Of a stretch of DNA of 64,000 nt, positions 52,260 to 64,000 are shown piece by piece. Position numbers and translations under genes: made by a program. Under the pieces are notes generated by a model. The model had not been told where the DNA came from, did not search any database, and saw nothing but the letters and a program-made list of their open reading frames with translations. Location: assembly GCA_021234155.1 (NCBI GenBank), contig JAJEKV010000048.1, forward strand, positions 2,594,841-2,658,840, read 5' to 3'. Every line of letters starts with the position of its first letter. Positions within the stretch are counted from its first letter, which is position 1. Source of the DNA: Isoetes taiwanensis (taxonomy: Eukaryota; Streptophyta; Lycopodiopsida; Isoetales; Isoetaceae).

Positions 52260-55200
52260 GACGACAATCTATTATCAAGGAAAATCAAGATAGGTACAAG
52301 GGATCTGTGACGTGAGACTCAAAATCTAGAGGATGAAATAGTCCACTAAGCAAAACCACCCATACACAGAATATAATCATACTCCTTGTGCCACTCTGAG
52401 GCGTTTAATAGCCTCATCACAATCACCATGTTTTGCGTCATCGGATGACCATCAACAGACATCAAATTATCATGCCACTGAATAGTACAAGGCAGGATAG
52501 CCTCGTGAGATGACATAACAGACTTCTTCCTCGCCGCCTTCTTCCAATCGACCTATTGCCATGACTCTTTAGCGCATTGAAGATGAGGACCATCAGTTAT
52601 AACAACCTCAGAAGCATGAGAGGCAGAAGTAACATCATGGAGAGTAGTAGAAACTATAGCTATAGTTGATGGTGCTAAGGATGACACCACCGGAACTGTA
52701 TATAGAGCATCTTCCATAGCCAAGGAATGCAAAGCAACCGGCAAAGGTTGATCATGAACAGATGAAGAAATAACAATGGGAGCTTGAACCTGGGAAGATT
52801 GTTGAACAGATGCCTGAGATGCACGAGTACCTTCTTCCAAAGCTTGAAGTTGCTATATATGGTTCTCAGATGATGGACTCTAGAATCACATGCTTTACCT
52901 GGGCCACCTCTATCGCATCTTGTTTATAACGTTCAAGTATTTTGAGATATGTTGTTCAACCTCTTGGATGACGTGGCAACTTGGTCTGTATTTAGATGAC
53001 ATCCCACCTGGCCTAATGATGTTCAAATTATAAAATATATCATCACCTCGCCCCAAAAAAAAAAAAAAAAAAAAACCTCCCAATATAAGGCCACGAAGCG
53101 GAGATATCGAATTTTGGCATGATGAAGATGCTCTATATTGCTCTTGTACAGACAGTGATTCTCTACGGTTGTGAAGAATGGGTCAGGACTTGCAATAGAT
53201 AGTTAGAAAAAAATAGAAAAGGTGCAAAAAAAGTTCTTTCACGCAGAGCTGAGGGTCAAGGTGCAGACACCCTATGATATAATGGTAGTAGAGTGTGGCA
53301 TGCTACCATTGGAGCTGGAGGCATTGTGTAGGCTCCTTGTGTACTTACACAAGATAAAAACACATGCAAAACAGGATAGTTTGCCTCGGCTCCCACGAGT
53401 AGTCAAGAGAGGGGATGGTATGCGGATGTAGTGTTGTGGCTCAAAAAATGGGGAATGAATATTGATGAGCTTGAGTCTAACAAGGACGACGTCAAGGGTT
53501 GGATAAGAAACCATGGCATCAATAAAATGTGGAGCATCCCGGAAGTTAAAAAGGAGCATTACAGAAATGTCATGAACCCCAAGCTATAGGAAGCTAAGCA
53601 TCTCAGAGCAGGACTATCGGTGAAGCTAAGACACATAGTTAGCAGAATGAGACTTAGCTCACACCACTTCGGTGTTGAGGTCAGGCGCTGAGGAAAGATA
53701 CCCCACGAGCTAAGATATTGCAAGGTTTGTGGGGCAAATGAAGTTGAGGATGAAGAGCATGTTATTCTGGCTTGCCCTGCATACTAGTACATTCGAGTAA
53801 AATTTGGGATACAAGCAGCATCGCTGATAGATTTCTTTGGACTACCTTCAGTTGTTGTCATTTGGCACTTTCTCATAGAGGTGATGGAGGTACGAGAAAA
53901 CAATATCCAAGTTCTAAAATCACTTACAGGAGACGTCGGACCTGACTATGAGGAGGAGAGCTCTAATATGTTCTTACCTCAAGACATATTAGATGAACTG
54001 ATATATGATGTTGAATGTACACTTTGAATGTCTTGTAGACCTGATGGTCTCACTGACGTAATAATAAAGATTTCATTTCATTTCATTTCATTTCATTTCA
54101 TTTCCCATTTTTTGGTTAACTGGAGCAAAAAATCGATGCTTATGCCTGTGTGAGTGAAACAAATTAACAGTTGCTAAGCATATCTTAAGCAATATGCATG
54201 TTTATATGGCTTCTGCCATTCTTACTTCTCAGTCAAAGTTTCAGGAGATTGTGGGTGTTACCAGACTTTTTATTTGGGGTGTATAAAACCTAAGTTTGTT
54301 GGATTTGCAGAGTAAAGTCATGATCTCTAAATTAATTTGGAGGTTTCTCGTGGGTAATGATGATTCTCCTAGGTTATGGCTTATTGCACAGGCTCTTTCC
54401 CATTGTATTCCTTTTGGTAAAGCCACACTTAAAACGTTTTCTTCCATGGAGTCTATTCTATGATTTTCAGCCTTATCCTAATGCTTCTCCCTTTTTAAAG
54501 GGCTTGTTAGATTCCTGGCATATAGTAAATACATTATTCTACATCAACCCAACTGCTCGTGCTCAGTTGACTTGTCCTTGTTGGTGGATTGCCTTGGCTA
54601 ACAATGCACCATTTCGCTTTACTGTACATCTATTGACTCAAAATGGTGGAAAATGGCTGGAGTCTTACCAATTGCAGCGTGGTATGGCTCAAGCCATTTG
54701 CTGACATAGGAGGCTTTTCAATTAAAGTTGTTGGGGCGATGAGATGAAGTTCTTTGGCAAAAAGTTATTGATTATCTGCAGCCTATTCTGCCACAACAAG
54801 AAGTTATTTTGATGTGGACGTGTCATCAGAAGATTAAAAAGTGCAATTTTTGAACTCTATGTATAAGCTATTGCTTGATACTGATATTCTTCCTCCTCCT
54901 AATGTGTGGCCCCTTCAACTCCCTCCTCCTTAATGGCAGCAGATATGGACTTGGCATGGGATAAGTTATTTCATCCTAAAGTGGCTGTACTTTGGTGGCA
55001 GATTCACAGATGTCTTCGGGTTAATGTTCTTATTCACAAGTTTGACCCTGGAATATCAGACCTGTGTCTAGTATGTAAGCAGAGTTCTGCAACCATTGAG
55101 CATTGCTTTTTCATGTGTGGCCACCTTAGATCTGTATGGGATTGGTTGTTTTCCCTTGTTCAAGTATCGCTAGCAAGTCAACAAGTGCTTTTGGCAATTT

Positions 55201-58200
55201 ACCCAAGTACCTAGACGAAGTTACAAAGCCAGGCTTTTCATTAAGAAGCAAGTTGATTGCTTTGGACTATTTGGAAAAGACGAAGACTGGTAGAGTCTTA
55301 AAAGCTATGGATATGGCAGATGACAGTGTTCTCCAATATGATCAAGGTAGTATTATTAAATCTTATCATTGTTCTTCACTTGCCCCTCGTAAGAGGTGCT
55401 TGATTTTTGAGAAGTTTTTGAATGTTCGCTCTTATGTATAGGCATGTTCCTTCACTCAGTGGGTTTCCATGCTTACCATCTGAGATTTTATTCCTGTCTT
55501 TGCATCTTTACTTGTATTTGACTTTTAGTTAAATAAAGATTGGCGTCCTTCAAAAAAAATACAAAATTGACATGATTTAAATGCTGCCAAGATTTTGTAG
55601 ATGAACATCTTAATGTAGTTGCATGCTACCTATTGTTAGTTGAGTTCTATTTGATGCCAAGTGCAAATGTCTACAAAAGTTTGTTCATCAAGGCCAGATG
55701 TGCATGCCCTCATTCTTTGCTTCCCTTCTATCCATGTCATTGTATGAAACACAATTTGCAATAATAGAAATCAATGATGATTTTAGTGGCATTATATCAA
55801 TTCAATTCAATTCATTCAATTATATCATTATATGACTATAATTATTGTGACAAACATGTGTCTTAAGTGGCGATAAATTTTAATCAGATATGCTTCTGTA
55901 TAGGCCGATTGGTCACATAGGCCGATTGGTCTCAGTGGACGATAAAAAATCATTCTTATTCTTATTCTTATTTTATATAATGCTCATGGCGTTTAAAAAA
56001 ATGGAGACTGTCAATAGGGAGGCAACAAAAAAATATTTTGACTGAGTTCAGATGGATGGTAGTAGGAGTGGCAAGGCTTTTGCAAAAACAATTGGCAAAA
56101 ATATTTTAGATTTTTACTGAAGCAAGCCTCCTAAGCCATTGTGATAGTTACCCTTATCATTAGAACAACATAAGAACTAGGCCCTTAGCTTTAATCATTG
56201 GAGAAATCTAGCGTGTGTAAGACCAAATGCCTCTTAGTAAGCATGGAATCCGAAAAAATGCAGAACAAAGAGAGTTAATATAAACCATGAGGCTTTGAAG
56301 AAGTGTTCTTATATGGTCCAACGTAGCCAAGAAACACTGTATAATTTCTAGATCTATTTCCAGCATTGAGGTAGCAGGCACACTAGTAATTTAGATAGGA
56401 TGTAGTGGTTCATGGTCTGGAGGTGGTAGAAGGCAAGGAATGTACCTATCCAAGGAATTGTTGAAGAAAAATTGAACCATATACACATGGGTTTGACCTC
56501 AAAGTGTAAAAAGAAACGATGCTCAATAGTTTCAATTCACAAACCTAGATAACAAACCACATTAACATAGAGGCACCTATGAGAATTTCTATGAAAAATA
56601 GATATGTAGATAATACATGTTACTCGTACCCTTTTTAAAAGAAAGACCATGAGTCAAAAATTAAGTTTGGGGAAAGAAACAAAAACATCATTTTGGTGGT
56701 CACTAAGCCATCATTGATGTTTGTTGCTGAACCAACAAGACAATGCTAATAAGCACAAACTTACCAAGTTCAACTTGCTCCTCAACAAATATACAATCTA
56801 ACTTTCACAATGAAGCCCGTGTTCAATTATTCCAAAATCAACCACACAAATATTGATTATAAGCCCACATGCATTGCATTTTTGTATTGAACATTGAAAC
56901 ATATAAATGAAGATATAATCAACCTTTTCATGCTAGTGGAAGGATGTGCGTCTCAAGAGCGAAAAGTAATGATGTCATGGAATGCGTTCATATCATCCTT
57001 GATAGTTCCACATTATACAGAGGGATATTTTTATTCTCATAATCAGCATCAAGTTGGACAAAACGTTCATAGTAACAATATTCAGTTGCAAATCAACTAT
57101 GTAGCGCAATGCAAATTAGATAAGATAAGATAAGATAAGTTTTTTTATCGTCCGCAAAAACCCTATCGTGTTATGGGACCCAAACAAAGAAGCTAGGGAA
57201 GGCAGAAGCTAGGGAAGGCACTTTACATCAGACCATATATCATATATAGCATCTTTTTGTGGATGACCATCCATTCAACCTTGTTGGCTTCCATATAGTA
57301 CGTAAGTGACACCAACCCCACCGCCCAACCCAAAACACACAAAGCAAACACCCACCCCTTTCTATGACGGGGACGACGGAGGGGTGCTTTTATGTTTAGA
57401 CCAATTTCCACACAAAGAACATTGTTCCTATTTATATTACATCAAACAAACAATAGAAATATTGGTCCTACTCAGTTTATGTTGAAGAACTTGTACATTG
57501 AATATCCTCACAACATTTTGAACTCAAAACTACATAAAACTCATCAGCCACTTTGCCAACTAGCCCTCAACCGTCGAAATATTAAAGAATGCTTGCTCAT
57601 CAATTATGTACATCAAAGACATAATTATTTCTAGAGATCAATTGGAACAAATGAACTAAATCCTATTCAAGCCTCTAGATGCTAGTATTATACAATAAGT
57701 TGGAACTACACATAATCTTATTTGATTACTTTATATGCTAACCTCAGTGGAAGATATATATCCATCTTTGTTTCTATCGAGGACTTGAAAGGCTTCTCTA
57801 AGGTCTTCCTCAGAGTCATCCTCCTATATAACATAAACTAGAATGTACTTTACTATTAATTAAGGAGAATAGGGACACTAATGAATTATGCTTTTGCATT
57901 TATTCAAAATCCTTCAAAGCTCATAAGTTGTCAAACCTTCATTTTGCGTGCCATCAGAACAAGAAATTCATCCCAATCAATAGTTCCATTACCATCAACA
58001 TCGACTTCATTAATCATATCTTGTAGCTCAGCTTGTGAAGGGTTATGGCCCAAGGATCTCATTACAGTCCCCAATTCCTTCGTCGTGATGCATCCTGGAA
58101 ATAAGCATAATTAGATTTAGAACTACAAACAGTTGCACTCAAAAGGGAAGTACTAGGAGGTTGAAGGCAAACAAGAAGCCCATTCTTGGCGTAGCACATG

Positions 58201-58967
58201 AAGTTGGCTACTAGCAACTGCGAGGAGCGCTGAGACTCGATGCTTGTGGCAGCCAGCTCCTTGCCAGGCCAAGAATGGACGACTTGTTTGCCTTGCACTA
58301 TGTCAAGCAAAACCCTAGACACTGGAGCAGCAACTTGATGGAGAAGAGATGGTGCATCAATGGAAAAGCAGCAAAACCGACCCGAATATAGCAGATCACA
58401 CTAGAAGTGAATAGAAGGATGCCACATGTAAGCCTCTCATTAATCACAGGAAAGAATGATTGACATTGTATAATGTTCAACTACAACATTACAAACCCAA
58501 AGAAATAAAAGCACAACACTGAATGGCCTCCATTTTAGCCAATACCACTATTTGTTTCACACAATTTTCTTTGGAACCCTATCAGATATCATTGACAATA
58601 TCATAATCGGGTCAATAATTTTTTTTGTGGTGCATTTTTGTGCGGACACGTCTGATGCACCAATATCAGAGAATCACAGTCCAGTGCAACAATTCTGGAT
58701 TACAGCTGCTAAATTGGAAATCACGTCCTAATTTAGCTTACCCTATAACATGACAATGGAGTTTCTTTGAAAAATGTTTCCTATCTTATTTTGAACTAAA
58801 ACAAAACTGGAAAAGAAGAGATACACACCGTCTCCATCCTTGTCAAAGAGGCTGAATGCTTCCTTGAATTCGCCAAGCTGTTGATCAGACAGATTCGCCA
58901 CTCGCTGGCTATCTGGATCAATCCCCACCTCGTCCTGATTGGACGGAGTAGCAGTAGAAGTCGCCAT
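51447..58967 (-). CDS. Calmodulin-like protein, four EF-hands
   Basis: Calcium sensor that binds target proteins when loaded with calcium. Exons on the minus strand: 58967-58829, 58094-57937, 57823-57743 and 51581-51447, all GT-AG, giving 170 residues. The first 18 or so residues ([18 protein letters not shown]) extend beyond calmodulin. The EF-hand loops are [36 protein letters not shown] and [12 protein letters not shown], each keeping Asp at position 1 and Glu at 12. The cysteine in loop 1 is typical of plant calmodulins. The protein ends MVMIA with no prenylation motif. Length and extension suit a CML8/CML11-like protein. The third intron is about 6.2 kb and filled with transposons. The ORF start at TTG 58982 is rejected in favour of ATG 58967. 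Confidence 0.95.
51840..52161. mobile_element. MITE, 322 bp, in calmodulin-like intron 3
   Basis: Ends GGGTAAAAGCATGTTAGGGT and, inverted, ACCCTAATATGCTTTTACCC, flanked by AATT on both sides. It is related to the element at 38066-38330. No ORF. Confidence 0.85.
52226..52860 (-). mobile_element. Poly(A)-tailed retrosequence, minus strand
   Basis: A T-run of about 31 bases at 52226-52256 marks the poly(A) end of a minus-strand insertion. Upstream on that strand is an open stretch (52840-52553) rich in Ser, Val, Ala and Gln ([20 protein letters not shown]) that I cannot assign. It may be a LINE 3' end or a retrocopied transcript. Confidence 0.5.
53090..54102 (+). mobile_element. 5'-truncated LINE (ORF2 C-terminus)
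   Basis: Begins after an A-run at 53055-53077. Shows [54 protein letters not shown] and a Cys/His finger [20 protein letters not shown], with stops and a frameshift at about 53215. The 3' UTR ends GTCTCACTGACGTAATAATA then (ATTTC)n. Same family as the split LINE at 702-13328, whose missing detail it supplies. Lies in the calmodulin-like intron 3. Confidence 0.88.
54190..55560 (+). mobile_element. L1-type LINE fragment (end of ORF2, zf-RVT)
   Basis: Reads [17 protein letters not shown], then a broken middle, then the zf-RVT region at 54906-55214: [40 protein letters not shown] and VWDWLF. It ends in AATAAAG and a short A-run near 55553. Several stops make it a pseudogene. It belongs to a different LINE group from the neighbour at 53090 and also lies in the calmodulin-like intron. 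Confidence 0.8.
55561..57111. other. Intron 3 sequence, no gene recognised
   Basis: AT-rich intronic sequence. The only recognisable piece is the LINE terminus at 55897-55977. Confidence 0.55.
55897..55977 (+). mobile_element. LINE 3' terminus only
   Basis: Contains ATAGGCCGATTGGTC twice, then TCAGTGGACGATAAAAAATC and a (TTATTC)n tail. About 80 bp, an extremely 5'-truncated insertion. Confidence 0.75.
57112..57190 (-). mobile_element. LINE 3' terminus only, minus strand
   Basis: On the minus strand GTTTGGGTCCCATAACACGA, GCGGACGATAAAAAAAC and a (TTATC)n tail. It is the same terminal motif as the other (TATTC)-tailed LINEs, in the opposite orientation. Confidence 0.72.
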
Positions 58968-59161
58968 AGCCTCAAGCTCCAAAGATCACCACAGACAGAT
59001 TGGGCAGTCCAAAATAGGGGAAAACGTTCCCTAAAATCCACTTTACCACAATCCACTGCACCGGCATGAAAGAGGGCGACATTTGTCCCGCGCCTTAGCC
59101 TAGTCTCTCATTTAAATAGGCAGTTATAACCGCTTAAATTCTCTGCGCCTTCTCAGACAAG
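58968..59161. promoter_or_regulatory. Divergent promoter between the calmodulin-like and ceramidase genes
   Basis: Only 194 bp separate the two start codons. A TTTAAATA box at about 59111-59118 lies some 45 nt before the ceramidase ATG, close for a TATA box and so possibly giving a short leader. No clear TATA is seen for the calmodulin-like side. Shared regulation is inferred from the spacing. Confidence 0.6.
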
Positions 59162-61357
59162 ATGGGTCAGGAGATAGACGGAGAATTGATCCTTGCTGAG
59201 GCCGGAATTGAGCCTAAGGAGGATGGATGGAAGCGCAAGGCACTTATTTGGGTCGCTGCAGTCGTGCTTTTTCTGGGTCTTATGATTATCACACCCGAGA
59301 TCCCACAAGATGAGTCTTACCACGATTTTGCAGATCAAAGGTGTTTTTTTGGTAAGAAGGAGATCTTCCTGTATCTTGAGTTAGGTTTGTGATGGTTATG
59401 TTTTGTCTTACTCTCCGTTTGTCGGTGTGCTTACATTTTGGGCGGCGCATTTATGCTTTTTATAATTGGTTTTGGAATTAACTGTGTCTTAGCTGACTGT
59501 CCTATGGTAATCTGCAGGTATCCCTAATACTTTGAACGTTGTTTCAAACTTCCCTTTCCTGATTGTTGGAGCAATAGGGCTTGTATTGACACTGCAGGGA
59601 AAGTACTTTGGATTGAGGTCAGTGTGTTTACTTAGTCTTTGAATGCCCACTGTTGTGTATGGTTTAATGTCTTAAAGTTGTTTTTCAGTTTAGAAGGTGA
59701 ATGGTGGGGTTGGGTGTGTTTCTTTCTTGGTGTTGCTGCTACTTGTTTTGGTTCATCCTACTACCATTTGCAACCCAATGACAAGAGTCTCGTATGGGAT
59801 CGACTGCCGGTGAACTACTTGCTCAGTTTATCCACGTATTCATGAGATCATATCTTGCATTTGGTGCTGAATTACCTAGTTTATAAATGGCAGATGACAA
59901 TAGCCTTTTCAGCAGTCATGTCTGTTTTCATTACTGAGCGAATTGATGAACAAACTGGAAAAGCATCTCTTATTCCACTACTCGCAGCTGGAGCAATTAG
60001 TGTGGCATATTGGAGGTGACGTTCATGCCCTATTTTCCTGATAAAAGGACTTATATCATTTCACCAGTTATCCAGTTTCAAAGCAAGTATACTTAACACG
60101 TTGAACTGTACTGTGATAGGTTCTGCATGTTACAACTAGGTGCTTGTATTGTTTCCAACGCACTCCTAAAAGAATAAAATGCTTTCTTGACCACTTACAA
60201 AGTTTAAATTCTATGCTTATGATGCTGCATCTGCCACATGTTTGAAATAATGCAATTTGGTCCGAAAGGAAGTGGCTCTTAAATGCCTGCCAAAGCATCA
60301 TCTGTTCTCCATTTAAATTTAGCCAATTTTCTTTTAAGCAGGCTCGAATAAGATTTAAAGATCTTGGCCCTAACATCATTCTTTTGATGCATTACTGAGC
60401 ATTCTTTTTGTCACATAGAAATCTGTCAAGAAAGTTCTCAAATTAAGTCAAGTGGTTGTTGGTTCTAGAATGGGCACAGTTCCTTCTAAAGACAAATGGC
60501 CACAGCTTATGCTTGGTTGATCCATTTCTTACATATTTGAAATGTGTGGGTTTCTCTTTTCCCTTGTTTGCCTTCTGTTCATGAATGGAAAACTGACAAG
60601 TTGAGATCTATTTTAAGGTTACAGATTTTCTGATGATTTACGGCCATATGCTTTGGTGCAATTTGTTCCTTGCATTGCCATTCCAGTTATGACAATTGCT
60701 CTTCCTGCAAGATACACTCACTCATTGTATTGGCTATGGGCTGCTGGTAAGCTAGCCTGTGTGTGTTATTTTATTGTGAAAGGATCCAGTATTCTAAACG
60801 ACTTTTTTCCATGAGGCTGTGTCTTATAGCATCTTAATCGATGAAGCGTCCTAGACAAATTAGGATGTGTATATGAGATTATGCTGATCAATGCAAGCCT
60901 TTCAGTTATCTATTACCTAATAAACACGAGCACAAAGTTTTAGTGCTTTTTCAGTGTATCTCTCCCTCTCTGGATATTGATTATCATTAAAGCGAATGAA
61001 GCTGGATGTTTCTTGTATAGGATGGTATCTCTTAGCAAAGGTGGAGGAAGCAACAGATAAGCAAATATACAGACTTACGCATAATATTGTTAGTGGTCAC
61101 ACGCTGAAGCACCTTTGTGCAGCAGTGGTACCTGTTTGCATGATGATTATGCTAGCACGTCGTGATGTAACTACAGAAAGGTTTGTTCAATGGATTCCTG
61201 CAGATGTTGATATGTACATGCCATATAACACCTGTTATGCTGCAGGCAAACTTTATGGATAAAATGGAAATTATACTGGACAGAAACAGGAGCAGCAGAA
61301 GATAATCTGTCAACCTCTCCTGCAGCCGAGGAGACCGAAAGATTAGTGCACCCCTAG
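59162..61357 (+). CDS. Alkaline-ceramidase family membrane protein
   Basis: Predicted multi-pass membrane hydrolase of the ceramidase (CREST) family, which releases sphingoid base from ceramide in the ER/Golgi. Exons: 59162-59351, 59518-59617, 59689-59809, 59894-60015, 60625-60746, 61021-61180, 61246-61357, giving 308 residues, normal for the plant members. Landmarks: an N-terminal anchor (ALIWVAAVVLFLGLMI), FADQRCFFGIPNTLNVVSNF, GSSYYHLQPNDKSLVWDRLP with a metal-binding His, SDDLRPYALVQF, YWLWAAGWYLLAKVEEATDK and HNIVSGHTLKHLCAA with two further metal-binding His. All introns are GT-AG. The last is only 65 nt; reading through it instead gives an alternative ending (RFVQWIPADV) at 61262. The plant clade's exact substrate is less certain than the fold. 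Confidence 0.92.
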
Positions 61358-62969
61358 CTGCAGCAATTTCAGATATAGTGTATTATATGTTTATTTCAGG
61401 CATGCCAAGAAGTTTTGGCTGGAAAATGCTGAATGTACAGTTACATAAAGATTTTTAATTTACCCATTTGTTTGATTGATGCGGATACAGATATGATAGA
61501 CTACATAGCATAAAGTGTATATGTGGCATAGTTACGGAAAACGAAAACGAAAGTAAAACGGCTAAAGTGTATATGTGGCATAGTTACGGAAAACGAAAAC
61601 GAAAGTAAAACGGCTAGTCATTTTTTGAAAATAGAAAATGAAAACGGAAAAAAAAAAGAAGGCAAAGTACTCAAAAGATACAGAATAAGATCATTTTACT
61701 AGAAAATGCTACTCAAAAACAACATAACAAGAACTCTTGTAGTCATAATAAGCCCTTCTTTATATGAATAGCAAATATGTTAACAATTTTTATTGTTAAG
61801 AATTTGACCTTTTTTATTATGACAAAAGCATATGTAAGTATTTAAGCATTCAAGAGGCTTTTGCACATTCAAAATTTCACATTTACCATGATAAATTGTT
61901 TAAGGTAATAATGTGAAAGTAAGGTAATTGTTTTAAGGTTTTTGGATCCCAGGTTAAAAAAAACATCTTCTGATTTTTGCAGGAAGAGCTTGTCTATTAG
62001 CAAGTATTTGTGTGATCCTGCCCGAATTGGGAAAACAAAGGGCTTTCTTTTGATTGTCAAAAACTCAAAGGGCCAGACTGATTCATGACTGATTCGAGAG
62101 CAAGAAGGAGATTGTCAAAAATCAGCACGAAGCAGAAGACAACATTAAGGGTATATTTAATATCACCAGCATTGATGCATATAATTGCTGGACAGAATGA
62201 TACTACTAAATGAAAGAACGAGAAAGAATGTCGGTTGTTTCTGGTTTATATGATTTGGGGAGGTATTACAATCAGTGTGTAAATTTGACAGTTTTCGAAG
62301 GACAGACAAAATATCTTATGCCTTTTCGCATGATAGAAAGTTCTCAAATTTTAACCTTTCATATACCAGACAAAAATTCAAAATGACAAAATCCAAATTT
62401 TTATGAAAAAAACATAGAAAATGCAGTACAACTAATAAAATATTTTCTAACAAGTGCTATATAGATCCATACCAAAAAAAGAGTACATGAATCAGTTTTA
62501 GAAGCATAAATTGATCAACTAACAAGCGGCATCTTTTGCTTCATACCAATCCTTAAAACATGCTTGCCAATTTATGGACTCAAATGGTGCATCTCATAAT
62601 GACACTAGCATAAGTGCATCAAGTGTCTCTAGGTTCCTGCGAGCTCTTGAGCACTCTTGATAGCGTTTTGGCGAGAAAACCCCCTCTCACAACTTGTTAT
62701 GCTTCCAGGAATGAGCATGCAACATTGCCATAAATTCATGAGGGTGTTGCTCTGGAGGAGGGCTACTTTTGGTGGCTCGGAGTTCTATCGGCTTTCAGAA
62801 CTATGAGATTCTGAGGTAATTGTATTTGTTTATTGATTGGTCATGGTAAACACGATTCTTGGATGCATAAGTTCATCTCTATCCCTAGCCCACATCTTCT
62901 TGCAAGATTTCATCACTTCTCAAGGCAGAACTTCTGACGATGGCTGAATTTGTAGCACATTATACATGT
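61358..62969. other. AT-rich intergenic sequence with a 52-bp tandem duplication
   Basis: Contains the ceramidase 3' region, then two identical 52-bp units at 61511-61562 and 61563-61614 (ACGGAAAACGAAAACGAAAG words). No gene was recognised in the rest. Confidence 0.7.
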
Positions 62970-62977
62970 TGGAGACG

Positions 62978-63590
62978 TCATAAGTCATCTAATGGACTCT
63001 TCCATGCTGTTACCAGCTTATGTAAATACAAGATGACAACAATGAATAATATTTTCAAATTTATAAGTTTTCTATTTGATGGGCTTTGTATAGATAGTTT
63101 TATTAATGAGGAAAGGGTAACAGCAGGCAGTCCGTCATGTAAAGAGGGTTTTAACAAACTAACATGAAAATCATCATGAATCTTTACATGTGGTGGCAAA
63201 TCTAATTGATAGGCTAGGTTCCCCATCCTTTTAATGATTTTGAAAGGACTAGCATATCTTGGAGCAAGTTTACTACATTTTCTAATTCTGAGCTGACTTC
63301 TCTTTGGTTTCACACGGAGATATACAAAATCTCCAACCTTGAATTCTCGATGTATTCTATGCTTATCTGCAAATTGCTTCTGTCTCTGTTGTGCTTCTGC
63401 TAGCCAGCTTCTTCTAAGCTACACCTTATCTGCATATTCTTCTAACATCTGTCTAGAAATTTCAGATTTAACCATGGGATCATACCAATTTATTGGAGCA
63501 TAACAATCCTGTCCGTAAAGTGCTTCAAAAGGTGTCATTCCTATAGATTCCTGTTTAGAATTACTGTAAGCACACTGCTAAGGGTAACAA
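62978..63590 (-). pseudogene. Ty3/gypsy integrase C-terminal remnant
   Basis: Minus-strand frame MTPFEALYGQDCYAPINWYD, then a TAG at about 63420, then RRSWLAEAQQRQKQFADKHR, FKVGDFVYLRVKPKRSQLRI, KLAPRYASPFKIIKRMGNLA and VKIHDDFHVSLLKPS. These are the standard phrases after the DDE core of Ty3-type integrases. No chromodomain is recognisable after FHVSLLKP. No LTR is seen beside it. Confidence 0.9.
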
Positions 63591-64000
63591 ACCATGATTT
63601 CTGCACGTATATAGAGATTATGTAAGGGGGTACTTCATTTGGTTTCACACATGCAGTTGGACGTCCAATTTGCTTTTGAAGGAATGCAAGATAGGCATGC
63701 AGTCATAGGCAACCACTTTATACTGCGAATTTCAAGAAGCAGGATGATTCGGTTCTAGAAGAAGTGAGATGTTTCTATTTCCTTTAGTAATCAGTAATTT
63801 CGGCCTTTTGGGCTCCAAAGAAACCCATCAATTCGTGATTTGAAGTTGTATTTCAGAATGGAAGATTTCCCAAGCCAAGGCATTGCAGTAGCTTCTAATT
63901 GATTCTTTCTTGGATTTCCATCATTATCCTGAGTCTAGGGCTCTAATCATGAGTGAAATCAGATTGCCAGATCAAAATTAAGCAGATACAGGCTGTCAGA
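63591..64000. other. No gene recognised
   Basis: The end of the window upstream (minus strand) of the integrase remnant. It may be further degraded retroelement sequence, but no motif is readable. Confidence 0.5.

Noticed and set aside
58062-58322. Open minus-strand frame in calmodulin-like intron 1
   Set aside because: It runs into exon 2 in a frame different from the protein, has no ATG start and no family resemblance. The GT-AG intron gives an exact EF-hand join instead.

Overview
This window is nuclear DNA of a land plant. The host genes have GT-AG introns. The calmodulin-like protein carries the plant-typical cysteine in its first EF-hand loop. The repeats are plant classes: Copia and Ty3-type LTR elements with initiator-Met-tRNA primer sites, L1-type LINEs, CACTA, Mutator-like, Helitron and MITEs. 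The TE density and LINE types would fit a large seed-free plant genome (fern or lycophyte), but I cannot prove the lineage.

Layout. 1-13.3 kb: a LINE is split by a 10.4-kb CACTA-type element (2182-12582, TSD TAA). Inside that element sit a LINE fragment, a promoter-like segment and a 2.1-kb Mutator-like element with a 9-bp TSD. 13.3-14.2 kb: microsatellites and one end of a second CACTA relative. 14.2-28.0 kb: a minus-strand LTR retrotransposon with a 1649-bp LTR, primer site, two extra ORFs and gag, itself split by a nearly complete L1 LINE (19223-26069, 16-bp TSD). 28.1-40.9 kb: a minus-strand Copia element with two 534-bp LTRs and TSD TGTCT, split by a 1.6-kb polypyrimidine tract and by a 5.6-kb insertion containing Helitron sequence. 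41.9-50.6 kb: a tandem duplicate of the 5' half of that Copia plus its flank, later hit by two LINEs. 51.4-59.0 kb (minus): a four-exon calmodulin-like gene whose third intron is swollen to about 6.2 kb by LINEs and a MITE. 59.2-61.4 kb (plus): a seven-exon alkaline-ceramidase-family gene, divergent from it across 194 bp. 61.4-64 kb: AT-rich sequence and a Ty3-type integrase remnant.

Main discovery candidate. The first ORF after the primer site of the LTR element (18947-17820, minus) encodes a histone H3-like protein. It starts MARTKQT and ends in a complete H3 histone fold, with about 270 residues of charged sequence between them. The 16-bp TSD of the L1 LINE shows that the LTR/primer site and the H3-like ORF were contiguous before that LINE inserted. 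So a retrotransposon appears to carry a histone H3 gene, followed by an unrecognised second ORF (17288-15765) and gag. All three ORFs now carry stop codons in this copy.

Only two genes look like functional host genes: the calmodulin-like gene and the ceramidase-family gene. Almost everything else is transposable-element sequence in several nested layers, and the nesting gives a relative history of insertions.
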